Shown: positions 1-6,541, numbered from the stretch's first letter. The stretch: 10,017 nt of DNA from Dictyocoela muelleri (GCA_016256075.1 SDVU01000857.1:1-10017), one strand, 5' to 3'. Program-made: numbers and translations. Notes: generated by a model from the letters alone, not told the origin.

Positions 1-92
1 AAGGTCATAAGACTATGGTTGGAGACATCTCTCCGGGTTGTCAGCTATGGATGTTGTCAGCATGTAATATATATATATATATATATATTGAG
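1..92 (+). repeat. Dispersed repeat R2, copy 1, with (AT)n tail
   Basis: The stretch from about 19 to 66, followed by a TA-dinucleotide tail, matches the reverse complement of 4506-4585 with scattered substitutions. The shared core includes the words CAGCTATG and ATGTAATATATAT. The repeat probably starts left of the window, because weaker similarity reaches base 1. Its AT tail abuts the point where the pogo transposase fossil on the minus strand loses homology, so the repeat either inserted into that transposon or marks a deletion junction. Ending in a simple tail resembles a retroposed SINE, but I see no clear Pol III boxes in it. The alternative is that the two inverted copies are terminal repeats of a larger element. 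Confidence 0.6.
67..88. repeat. (AT)n microsatellite
   Basis: This is an uninterrupted AT dinucleotide run forming the tail of repeat R2. A shorter run sits at the equivalent place in the second copy, near 4509-4520. Confidence 0.85.
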
Positions 93-1056
93 TAAAGTAA
101 ATTTTAAAACATTTAATAATGCCGATGTTCATTGGTTGTAAGATTCCTGCAGAATTTTTGGCAAGAAAATAATTTCAATATTCGATAAAGATCATGTTAT
201 CTTATGAGCTGAGCAATTATCCATCAGCAATATTATTTTTTTTTAGGTTTCCGGATATTTATTCTCGATTTAAATTCCTAAGCCATTCATTAAAAACTGG
301 ATGTGACTACAAGCTTTTTTTGAATGTATATATTCAACAAAAATTTTGGGATTAAAAGATTTTAAAAACCGCGGATTTTTATATTTTCATATCATTAGAG
401 GCATTAATTTATGCGCTCCAGTAAAATTTGAAAAGATCAATAATGGATATAATATCTTTTAATTTTTAATATCCATGCTTTCTGTGTTTACAAACACTCT
501 TAGATGTAATAAGTTTCTAAAACATCCCAGTTTCATCTAAATTATAAACATTATTTATTCCATAAAAGTTTATCTTTTCCTTAACAATTTTGATAAAATC
601 TGAAAAATCGCATTCTTTCGCCGTATAAATTTCGCCAGAAAGATTTTTTGATTTCAATCCGTTTTTTTTTTAATTTTCAAGGAAACCAGAAGAATTTTTA
701 AAATCAATTAAACCAAGCTTTTCTGCAGAAAATAATGTCTTGCTTTTAATAAAATTATCATTAAATATCACACCTTTTGATTCCAATAAATCGATATAAG
801 TAACTAATTGTGTATCTAATTCAGGAAATTTTAAATAAGCCAGTGCCTTATTACTACCATTATTTTTTGTGGTATTCATAATTACGTGATCGCAATAAAG
901 TATCAAATGGTTAAATATTATTCTGGAAATTTAAAGTTTAAACTTATTTAAGAAGTATTCTGCCAAATCACTGCATTTTTTATACTTATATTGTTGCTTT
1001 TATTCAATTATCTCGATTTTTTGATCGTATGTCAGCCTGTTGTATTTCTTTGACAT
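93..1056 (-). pseudogene. pogo/Tigger transposase fossil (element B)
   Basis: Reading minus from 1056, the protein opens with MSKKYNRLTYDQKIEIIE, typical of the N-terminal CENP-B/pogo helix-turn-helix. At about 906-640 comes a second HTH of the CENP-B type, with LDTQLVTYIDLLESKG, then FSAEKLGLIDF, and then SGEIYTAKE. The DDE/DDD nuclease follows: the first Asp in LDETG (535-537), the second in MDNCSAHK (219-221), and the third motif QPMNIGIIK, where the expected Asp is Asn (127-129). Homology ends in FKIYFT near 93, so the C-terminal part after the third motif is missing. Several in-frame stops and frame changes interrupt it, including a stop right after the IEIIE segment and one after LDETGMF. 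Known role: cutting and joining of the transposon at TA sites in the nucleus. This copy should be inactive. Family assignment is firm. Confidence 0.85.
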
Positions 1057-1174
1057 TTTTGGGGTGTTATGTTTTTTTAATAAAATGGCAAGTTTGAGAA
1101 AATTTTGATTATAAATAAGTTTCGGAAAATTTTGCGTACAAATTCTAGAAAGAAAATTTTGAGAGAGTTTATTG
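93..1174 (-). mobile_element. pogo/Tigger DNA transposon B, truncated at its 3' end
   Basis: Read on the minus strand, the element begins at 1174 with terminal sequence CAATAAACTCTCTC. This matches the start of element A (CAGTAAACTCTCTC at 1512), so the two belong to one family. A leader of roughly 115 bp follows, then a transposase fossil from 1056 down to about 93, where homology stops against the AT tail of repeat R2. No 3' terminal inverted repeat is visible. Pogo elements duplicate TA; the flank here reads TG on the minus strand, which fits a decayed TA. It sits in the same orientation as, and apparently inside, element A. Confidence 0.75.
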
Positions 1175-1371
1175 CACTTTATTTTCATGATATTCATAAC
1201 TAAAAGATCATAATTATTTCAATATGCTTAATTGTTATCTTAGAGATTTCAAAATTGACCATATATGAAAATATTTAGCAACTCAATACATTTATATTTA
1301 TTTATATTAGTGTCTGTATTCAATTATCTTTATTTTTGATCGTATGTTAATTTATTATATTTCCTTGACAT
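1175..1371 (-). pseudogene. pogo transposase N-terminal fragment (element A)
   Basis: Starting at 1371 on the minus strand the reading is MSRKYNKLTYDQK, nearly the same as the N-terminus of element B (MSKKYNRLTYDQK), followed after a frame change by IKIIEYRH. Weaker similarity to B continues (a SK-I/SR-I helix segment) with several stops down to the junction at 1175. Only the first part of the N-terminal DNA-binding domain is present and there is no catalytic region. The match to B in both the leader and the first codons is what identifies it. Confidence 0.7.
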
Positions 1372-1386
1372 TTTTTTGAAAAAAAA

Positions 1387-1504
1387 CGGCAAATTGTAGA
1401 AATGGCAAATTCGAGAGAATTTTGATTTTAAATAAGTTTAATGAAAAAAATACATGGCAAATTGTAGAAAAATGGTCAATTCGAGAAATGGCAAATTCGA
1501 GAGA
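1387..1504 (-). repeat. Five subterminal motif copies in pogo element A
   Basis: The plus-strand word TGGCAAATTCGAGAGA occurs exactly at 1403-1418 and 1489-1504. Close variants lie at 1387-1401 and 1455-1469 (GGCAAATTGTAGAA) and at 1473-1487 (GGTCAATTCGAGAA). The last copy overlaps the terminal inverted repeat. Clusters like this next to pogo ends are plausible transposase-binding sites; binding itself is inferred. Confidence 0.7.
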
Positions 1505-1622
1505 GTTTACTGTATTTTCAAAATCAAAATAAGGCTAACAATTGTTACATCTAATATTATACTGAAAAGGACACATTTTTTAATTAATTTCGGAAATTGT
1601 CATCCCTATGAGATAGTCGGTA

Positions 1623-1864
1623 CTACAACGGGTTAAGGAAAAAAAAAATTATTGAGCTTTAGAAAAAGTATAAAAACAAAAAAAACTATAAAATTATTTG
1701 GTAATTTATAATCCTGAATGAGATTTTATAGCTATACTAATATATTTATATATATAAAATTTTATTCTTAGATTATAAATTAGCAAACAATTTTATAGTT
1801 TTATTTTGTTTTTAAACTTTTTCTAAAGCTCAATTTTTTTTGGCGGGTCACTAACCCGTTGCAG
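1623..1864. mobile_element. Palindromic MITE with TA target duplication
   Basis: The left end CTACAACGGGTTA (after TA at 1621-1622) is the inverted match of the right end TAACCCGTTGCAG (before TA at 1865-1866). The inverted match continues inward for about 90 bases on each side, including TTGAGCTTTAGAAAAAG and CTATAAAATT, leaving only a short A+T-rich centre near 1740. The left terminus lacks about a dozen bases present on the right (GTGACCCGCC). There is no coding capacity. The TA duplication and size fit a non-autonomous Tc1/mariner-pogo type element; the parent is not in the window. Confidence 0.8.
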
Positions 1865-1866
1865 TA

Positions 1867-2234
1867 CAAGATATTCTTATATATTAGATTTATAATTAAT
1901 CCATTACTTCCATTTATATATAAATTAAAGAACAGTTTGGATTTTAATACAATTAATATCAGCAATAAGAAAAAATATTGATAAAAATTTTTCCTATCAT
2001 ATAGTTGCTACATTGACACGGGAATAAGTTACAAATATACATATATGTGGCAAAGTTATTACAGATGCACGTTATCATCATATTTAGTGTTATAAAATAT
2101 TTGTGAGCAAATTTTTGCCTTCAGTAGAAATTTGTCATCCGATTTACAATAATAATTGTCTACTAGGAGAATAACTCAACCCTAAATATTTAAACCTTCA
2201 TTTTTTGGTTCCAAATATTAAAAAAACTAGCTAT
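1867..2234. other. Unassigned A+T-rich stretch
   Basis: I find no open frame of note, no recognisable transposon protein, no RNA gene and no repeat shared with the rest of the window between the TA-flanked MITE and the next foldback. It may be older unrecognisable repeat sequence or plain intergenic DNA. Confidence 0.5.
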
Positions 2235-2281
2235 CTAGAGGCCCAGTTCTGGTTCTTATCATGATTTCAGAAGCCTCTAAA
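2235..2281. repeat. Short Merlin-end-like hairpin remnant
   Basis: TAGAGGC (2236-2242) and GCCTCTA (2273-2279) face each other across about 30 bases. The right side, read in reverse complement from 2281, is TTTAGAGGCTTCTGAAAT. This matches 16 of 18 bases of the Merlin arm start TTTAGAGGCTTCAGGAAT at 2593-2610. It could be a collapsed copy of the same palindromic end, or a local duplication made when the neighbouring elements inserted. It overlaps the left edge of the next foldback. Confidence 0.35.
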
Positions 2282-2567
2282 AGAATTAGTAAATCGTCAT
2301 TCATAAGAAGAGAAGTAGGGATTTTTATTTGAAATAAGCTTTATTTGTTGATACAAAACAATGCAAATATTATGATCTATGAACAAATTTAAGAGAGCTC
2401 CTAAAATTTATGGCTTCCCGGCCTATTTTGGAAAACTTTTTTATTTACCCATACATCATAATAATTGCAAATTTTTTCTCGACAAATAAAGCTTATTTTA
2501 AATGAAAAATATTCTTTATTCTGTTATTCTGGGTGATTTACTATTTTTTTAAGAAGGATCTGAAGAC
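2263..2567. repeat. Foldback element (near full-length palindrome)
   Basis: The left arm pairs with the right arm over roughly 90-100 bases each. AATAAGCTTTATTTGTTGA near 2334-2352 faces CGACAAATAAAGCTTATTT near 2480-2498. TAGTAAATC near 2287 faces GATTTACTA near 2534. TTTCAGA at the left edge faces TCTGAAG at the right edge. Weaker pairing continues toward the centre near 2400. No coding sequence is present. I could not fix the exact termini or a target duplication, so the superfamily is unknown. Confidence 0.65.
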
Positions 2568-2586
2568 CCGAAAAATAGCGTTAATG

Positions 2587-2868
2587 CCCCGCTTTAGAGG
2601 CTTCAGGAATTTTTAGGAGTGAAGAAACTGAAAAAAAAACAATTTAAATTTCAAATTATGTGGGATTATTAAGCAAGGAATAATTTTTTTAGAAATACGG
2701 ATTATATAGAGTTTTTCTTAATTCGGTAAAGCCAACTTAAGAAAAACTCTATATAATTCATATTTCCAAAAAAAAACATTCTTTGCTTAATTATCCAACA
2801 TAATTTGAAATATAAACAGTTTTTTAAGTTTTTTCCCCTCTCAAAATTCCTGATGCCTATAAAGCGGG
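2587..2868. repeat. Merlin left arm, palindromic terminal repeat
   Basis: CCCCGCTTTAGAGGCTTCAG at the left edge faces the inverse CTGATGCCTATAAAGCGGG-like sequence at the right edge (about 2849-2868). The palindrome continues inward: GAAACTGAAAAAAAAAC faces an inverted partner around 2815-2832, and AGAGTTTTTCTTAA (2708-2721) faces TTAAGAAAAACTCT (2738-2751) around a centre near 2730. The right arm (3880-4167) is a diverged copy. Confidence 0.8.
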
Positions 2869-2956
2869 TGGTAACTTAAACAGCTTATTAATGATATAAA
2901 TTGTTTTTTTTAATAAAAAAAATATAATTTATATCCCCATGAATAGAATCAAAAAC

Positions 2957-3806
2957 ATGACAGACAGCGAATTTTTGAATTTTATTGGATCTGAAGCCAA
3001 TATAATTTACTTTACAAAGCTTGAATTCTATATCAGCCAAAAAGAAATGCTTTACCTGTAAAAAAATATACAAATAATAAAGTCTTCTAAATAAAATATC
3101 GGTAGGGAAAAGTAATGTAAAAACATGCAAAAAATACACGAATCCATTATCCGATTGTTTTTTAAAAAACACAAAAATATCTCCGTTCGTGTTTCTAAAA
3201 TTTGCTAATTACTTTTATAGCAATGTACATTTTTTTGCGTAATACATTTTAAAAAAATGCCAGGTTAGAGAAAGGGGGTATAAATGCGTATTGTATAAAT
3301 TCAGGTGGGAAATTTCTATTTTTAATAATGAAAAATAGAAGAAAATTAGGGGGAGTCGTCAAAGAAGTACAAATTGAGAAAACATATTGGTCTAAAGCCA
3401 AATATAGATACGGTAGATGGGGTAAATGAATTTAGATATGAGGAGCAATTGAAGTCGAAACAGGATATTGTTATCTCACTCAAGTAAAAAAAGGGGTTTA
3501 TCAACTATTCCACATTATAAACAAACATATTAAACAAAAATCTTATTTTGTATATGATCAATGGTCTTAGTACGATGCCATTAAAAATAGATATATGGAT
3601 GGCGTGTGACAAATACAATTCTGTGGTTTCAAAGACAATAGAAAATACGCAAAAATTGAGAATCATTGAAACATTTGAAAAAACTTAAACATTTCAGTTA
3701 TGGTATATCTAGAAAAACACTACCGCAACATTTAGAGGTTTTCATGTTTTTTAAGAACTTTAAGAATATAGAATTCGGGGAATTTCTAAATATTATATTA
3801 TATTAA
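2957..3806 (+). pseudogene. Merlin (ISXO2/IS1016-like) DDE transposase fossil
   Basis: The N-terminal part reads MTDSEFLNFIGSEANI, then after a frame change a zinc-ribbon-like CFTC pair (3048-3059) and a second half TCKKYT, where the last Cys appears as Tyr. The helix segment SPFVFLKFANYFYSNV follows. The catalytic domain starts at VKEVQIEKTYWSKAKYRYGR; the family motif is IDETYW, so Asp is Glu and Glu is Lys here (3376-3381). GAIEVETGYCYLTQVKKG, then SYFVYDQWS (second Asp at 3556-3558), then KYAKIENH (third acidic Glu at 3658-3660) follow in family order, and it ends in EFLNIILY at 3806. About 280 residues is a normal Merlin size. At least seven in-frame stops and some frame changes make it inactive. 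Known role: excision and insertion of the Merlin element. The domain order makes the family call solid; exact ends are approximate. Confidence 0.8.
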
Positions 3807-3879
3807 TTATTTGAGTTTTTTTATTATTGTTTAAGTAATTTGAAATAAAAAATTGTTTAATAGGGTGTTTAACTTACGT

Positions 3880-4167
3880 CCCCGCTTTAGAGGCGTAGGA
3901 ATTTAGAGAATGTAAGAAACTGAAAAAAAAACAGTTGATATTCCAAAAAATCTGGGTATTATTAAGCATGGAATAAATTTTTTGCACATATGAATTATAT
4001 AGACCTTTTCTTAATTTGGCAACGACAAATTGAAAACAAGTCTATATGATTCATATTTTCAAAAAATTTATTCCATGCTTAATAATATCCACATAATTTG
4101 GAATATCAACTGTTTTTTTTTTATAGTTTCTCCCCTCCTCAAAATTCCCGACGCCTACAAAGCGGGG
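3880..4167. repeat. Merlin right arm, palindromic terminal repeat
   Basis: CCCCGCTTTAGAGGCG on the left faces CGCCTACAAAGCGGGG on the right. Inner segments pair over most of the length, for example TATTATTAAGCATGGAATAA near 3957-3976 against its inverse near 4066-4087. The sequence resembles the left arm throughout. Confidence 0.8.
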
Positions 4168-4184
4168 TAGTACCAAAATAAGTT

Positions 4185-4500
4185 AGGTACTTAGTATGTA
4201 AAACAGCCTTCTGTAGACTCACACGGTATGAGCTTAGAAAATAATGTTTGTATAATTGGCTCTAACTCTTTGATTTGTTATTGAACTTGTATTTTAGAAA
4301 GCTTGTGATCTAATATATGCGGTTTTATAAGCTCACGAACTTCTTAAAAAACTTATAAAATCTGAATATAAGATCATAAGCTTCCTGAAAATACACGTAA
4401 CATAACAACACCAAGAGTATGACTTAAATATACAAATCGGCATTTCCTAAGCTTTTCCCAGTGTGTCTGCTGGAAGCTGTTTTACATGCCAAGTTATAGG
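4185..4500. mobile_element. Foldback MITE with TATGTAAAACAGC-type ends
   Basis: The left terminus ACTTAGTATGTAAAACAGCC (4189-4208) pairs with the inverse of GGAAGCTGTTTTACATGCCAAG (about 4472-4493). Pairing continues along both arms, for example GTATTTTAGAAAGCTTGTGAT near 4290-4310 against its inverse near 4369-4390, and TTTTATAAG near 4322 against CTTATAAAA near 4352, round a centre near 4340. The element is non-coding. The exact terminal base and target duplication are unclear, so the superfamily is unassigned. It sits directly between the Merlin right arm and repeat R2 copy 2. Confidence 0.7.
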
Positions 4501-4505
4501 ACTAA

Positions 4506-4585
4506 ATAATATATATATATTACATATTGACCACATTCATAGCTGCCAACTCAGAGAGTTGTATCCTATCGTGGTCTTTGACATA
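4506..4585 (-). repeat. Dispersed repeat R2, copy 2
   Basis: Read on the minus strand this gives the same core as 19-92: an ACTCTCTGAGTTG-like segment, GGCAGCTATG, GTCAATATGTAATATA, and a short (AT)n tail. It is inverted relative to copy 1, and its tail abuts the foldback MITE at 4500. Confidence 0.6.
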
Positions 4586-4769
4586 CGATTATTTGCATTC
4601 CATTAATAAGTCAACCCTAAGCTGCCCAGAAGCCCAGCTGTATACGCGATCTTCGTTTTATAAATGACTAGCAGATCAGGAATTAGTGGTTTTTCATGAA
4701 TTTTTATTTTCCACTACTTTTTTGCCGAGATGCGTCGACGCGCTCATCCCCACACCTAGGAGAGACCTT
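4586..4769. other. Unassigned stretch with a G+C-richer patch
   Basis: No coding region is recognised. A small hairpin is possible from TAGTGG (about 4685) and CCACTA (about 4731). Positions 4724-4767 are conspicuously richer in G+C than the surroundings and contain the perfect 10-base palindrome GCGTCGACGC (4732-4741). It borders the 3' end of the SINE-like repeat. Confidence 0.4.
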
Positions 4770-4963
4770 ATTGCTTCATTGTCATATTAGACTAAGTCTT
4801 AATCAGCTATACAAAACTAAAACAACTGTATATTATACTATAATTATATAGTTATGACCGCTTAATATCATTCCCTCATTATTTAATAAATAGTGGTCAG
4901 TGGGATTCGAACATGATACTTTAATTTTACATTCAAGAGTGTTAACCACTGAGCTATCTGGCT
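4770..4963 (-). mobile_element. tRNA-derived SINE-like repeat, copy 1 (uninterrupted)
   Basis: On the minus strand a tRNA-like head (4963-4892) is followed by an A+T-rich body and the 3' end AATATGACAATGAAGCAATA (4789-4770). The same head, body and 3' end occur in the same order in a second copy split by a transposon (9529-9438 and 5558-5477). Shared body words include GAATGATATTAA against GAATTATATTAA, and AGTATAATATACA against AGTAATATACA. Head plus unrelated body in more than one genomic place is the hallmark of a SINE. No LINE partner is visible, and no clear target duplication could be fixed. The alternative is two copies of a larger duplicated segment containing an old tRNA gene. Confidence 0.6.
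4892..4963 (-). other. tRNA-like head with Pol III A and B boxes
   Basis: The minus-strand sequence has TAGCTCAGTGGTTAA (A-box/D-arm), an anticodon-like arm CTTGA with loop ATGTAAA (GTA or a decayed GCA triplet, so Tyr-like or Cys-like), and TGTTCGAATCC (B-box/T-arm). The outer GCCAG and CTGAC can pair at four of five positions. The D-stem and T-stem no longer pair well, and the 3' side of the anticodon stem carries an extra base. It is therefore a tRNA-derived promoter head or decayed tRNA rather than a working tRNA gene. If active it would drive Pol III transcription from inside the repeat. Confidence 0.65.
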
Positions 4964-5476
4964 TATTTCATTTTAAGTATTTCAATAATAATATCTATCG
5001 GCCTATTTTTTGTTATATTTTATAATTAAGTATTGATGGTAAGCTTGTAGGTGTTATTAGTATAAGATAGACTACTTAATATTTTATTCTATTAGACCCA
5101 TTAATCACAACCCTTTTTGAACATTGTTATATAATTGTTATATGTTTTTATCAACCAACTTGTAATTAATATAAATATATTTTGGGCGTTTTTTTCCAGA
5201 ATTTCATAAAAAACCAAAAGAACGGATTTTGTTTTTTTTCATTAAATAATGATCGCATTTTTCAGTTTAATCTTCAACAAATAAAGCTTAATTCTCATAA
5301 TAATCATAAGTTCTATTATTATCATGATGATTTTCTTTTATTAGAAAGTTTGAAAGCGATGTTATAACGCCAATTCTATAAGATATTTTCTATCCGACAA
5401 TTAAAACATTATATATAAAATTAATGAATTTTTTTAGTTAATACTATTTTACTCTGACTGTCGCCATCTCATAGCT
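4964..5476. other. Unassigned stretch between the two SINE copies
   Basis: A+T-rich, with no RNA gene or shared repeat seen. The only item of interest is the short plus-strand reading frame at 5182-5367, listed separately. Confidence 0.4.
5182..5367 (+). pseudogene. Possible host-gene remnant, polo-box-like (speculative)
   Basis: A 61-codon open frame without a convincing ATG start ends at a TAA at 5365-5367. It contains FFSLNNDRIFQFN and later KFYYYHDDFLLLESLK. The order L-x-N-x-x-x-FQFN, then an aromatic Y-x-x-D segment, then a Ser-Leu helix start, recalls the second polo box of Polo-like kinases (family pattern LSN...QVNF...YID...SLE). A preceding KKPKERILFF in another frame would suit the start of that domain. 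No kinase domain or first polo box is seen nearby. The region is A+T-rich and low in complexity, so chance resemblance is quite possible. If real, it would be a broken fragment of a host gene. Confidence 0.15.
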
Positions 5477-5558
5477 ATTGCTTCATTGTCATATTCGAAA
5501 AGTAATTATACCGCACTGAAAGATTGTATATTACTGCCATAGTTTTTAGTGTTTAATA
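5477..5558 (-). mobile_element. SINE-like repeat copy 2, 3' part
   Basis: The minus strand reads from the pogo junction TATTAAAC through AGTAATATACA to the 3' end AATATGACAATGAAGCAATA. This is the same 3' end as copy 1 at 4770-4789. The 5' part lies at 9438-9529 on the other side of the pogo insertion. The TA at 5557-5558 is one side of the target duplication. Confidence 0.6.
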
Positions 5559-5582
5559 CAATGCAACCTCTATTAAGGGAAA
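5559..5582 (+). repeat. pogo C left terminal inverted repeat
   Basis: Starts CAATGCAACCTCTATTAAGG. It is the inverted partner of 9414-9437 with about four differences. Additional CCTCT and AAGG words in the next 60 bases echo the repeats inside the right end. Confidence 0.8.
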
Positions 5583-5678
5583 AACCTCGACTAAAAAGAC
5601 CTCTTTTTTTAAGGAAATCTCTGTTATAAAGGCTTTATAAATTAAGGATGTATACTTAATAGATGCGTTTCAAATTTT

Positions 5679-5843
5679 CTATCATCATAGATTTTTTTTT
5701 ATTTTTTACGTTATAATAGTTGAAAGTCAATTTATATGATGATAGATTTTTTTATGATCATAGAAATCTTGTTTCATGTTTTACTATCATAGAATTTTTT
5801 TAATATACTAGAAATTTTAAGTAAGGTTACTATCATCATAGAT
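5679..5843. repeat. Harbinger subterminal CTATCATCATAGA motif cluster
   Basis: CTATCATCATAG occurs at 5679-5690 and 5830-5841. The inverted form ATGATGATAGAT is at 5736-5747, with variants at 5753-5766 (ATGATCATAGAAAT) and 5783-5794 (ACTATCATAGAA). Related words TATATGATGATA and ACTATCATATAA lie at the right end (7531-7564). Several are followed by a T-run. They are candidate binding sites for the Myb-like protein or transposase, by analogy with known PIF/Harbinger biology. Confidence 0.7.
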
Positions 5844-5884
5844 TTTTATATGACAGTAAATATTTTTTTTATTTTTTTACCCCA

Positions 5885-6541
5885 ATGACTAGTACAGGAT
5901 CTAATGAATCTCATGAAAACACTACAATGTTGAGTAGTAGTGTAAGTATTAAAAATCACAGTTATGGACACAGAAAGCAGTGAAACAATTATTTACCCTT
6001 AGAATGAACGAAAGCAACAAAATGGCTTTCGAAAGAGCATCCAAGTTTCCAAAAAAATAAAAGCGCTGTGGGAGGAAATTGCATCAGAAATGAGTGCCAA
6101 TTTTGACGCAAAAATAGTTAAAAACAAATATAACAATATTCTACAGATTTTTAGAATAAATCTTGCAGAATCTAAAACATCAGGAGCTGGCGCGATAAAG
6201 TAGAAATATTGGAGATTTCTGAATAACTTACTTGAAAAGAACACAATTAGTGAACCAATAAATAAAATAATATTGGACACAATGAAGATGAAAATTTAGT
6301 ATCTAATCCCGTTGAATTTATCTGTAAAAATCAATCTTACAATAAAAGAAAGAGATCATATAAAGATCTCAAATATGCTGTTTTAGAAAAAATTCTTGAA
6401 AATAAAAATCATTCGTCTAATTTAGATGAAGAATTTACTAGTTTTAAAAGAGAAATAGTTGAAATAAACGAAAATAATAAGAAAAAAATTAAAGAATTAG
6501 ATGAAAAACTCGATTCAATCCTTAAAATTCTTAAAAAATAA
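5885..6541 (+). pseudogene. Harbinger Myb/SANT-like DNA-binding protein fossil
   Basis: The reading starts at ATG 5885 (MTSTGSNESHENTT) with a low-complexity N-terminus, then after a frame change WTQKAVKQLFTLRMNESNK, typical of the first helix of the Myb/SANT-like trihelix domain. The remaining helices follow as KIKALWEEIASEM and KIVKNKYNNILQIF, ending with KYWRFLNNLLEKN after an in-frame TAG where Trp would be expected. After a further frame change the tail is Lys-rich (NKRKRSYKDLKY) and closes with a charged coiled coil, FKREIVEINENNKKKIKELD, to a stop at 6539-6541. Known role in the superfamily: this second protein binds the transposon ends and carries the transposase to the nucleus. The breaks mean it is not functional. 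The context beside a Harbinger transposase strengthens the call. Confidence 0.75.

Larger units (their letters stand above)
1175..1512 (-). mobile_element. pogo/Tigger DNA transposon A, 5' fragment
   Basis: Minus strand. It starts at 1512 with CAGTAAACTCTCTC, immediately preceded by TA (plus 1513-1514), the expected target duplication of pogo elements. The leader contains repeated words (see 1387-1504) and is followed by the first codons of a transposase. The sequence runs directly into the terminus of element B at 1174, so I infer that B inserted into A shortly after A's start codon. The remainder of A would lie beyond the left edge of the window. Confidence 0.7.
2587..4167 (+). mobile_element. 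Merlin-type DNA transposon with palindromic arms
   Basis: A Merlin/ISXO2-type transposase fossil (2957-3806) lies centrally between two similar arms, 2587-2868 and 3880-4167. Both arms begin with CCCCGCTTTAGAGGC or its inverted equivalent. The arms match as inverted repeats, and the match runs on past their inner edges (left AAACAGCTTATTAA against the inverse of right TTAATAGGGTGTTT). Similarity stops at the outer edges. That pattern suggests the arms are the element's own long terminal inverted repeats, each of which is also a palindrome. The total of about 1.58 kb suits a Merlin element. Merlin elements usually give 8-9 bp target duplications; I could not identify one. The alternative is two independent MITE insertions flanking a Merlin gene. 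Confidence 0.6.

Noticed and set aside
1454-1636. 60-codon plus-strand open frame
   Set aside because: It crosses the terminus of pogo A, unassigned sequence and the start of a MITE; it is not a coherent gene.
2888-3172. 94-codon minus-strand open frame
   Set aside because: It lies antisense to the N-terminal half of the Merlin transposase fossil; the plus strand gives the recognisable Cys pair and family order, while the minus translation is hydrophobic low-complexity sequence.
4892-4963. Functional tRNA gene
   Set aside because: The D and T stems pair poorly, the anticodon arm carries an extra base, and the same head plus body recurs elsewhere, so it is better read as a tRNA-derived repeat head.
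5999-6280. 93-codon minus-strand open frame
   Set aside because: Antisense to the Myb/SANT-like helices read on the plus strand, with no recognisable domain of its own.
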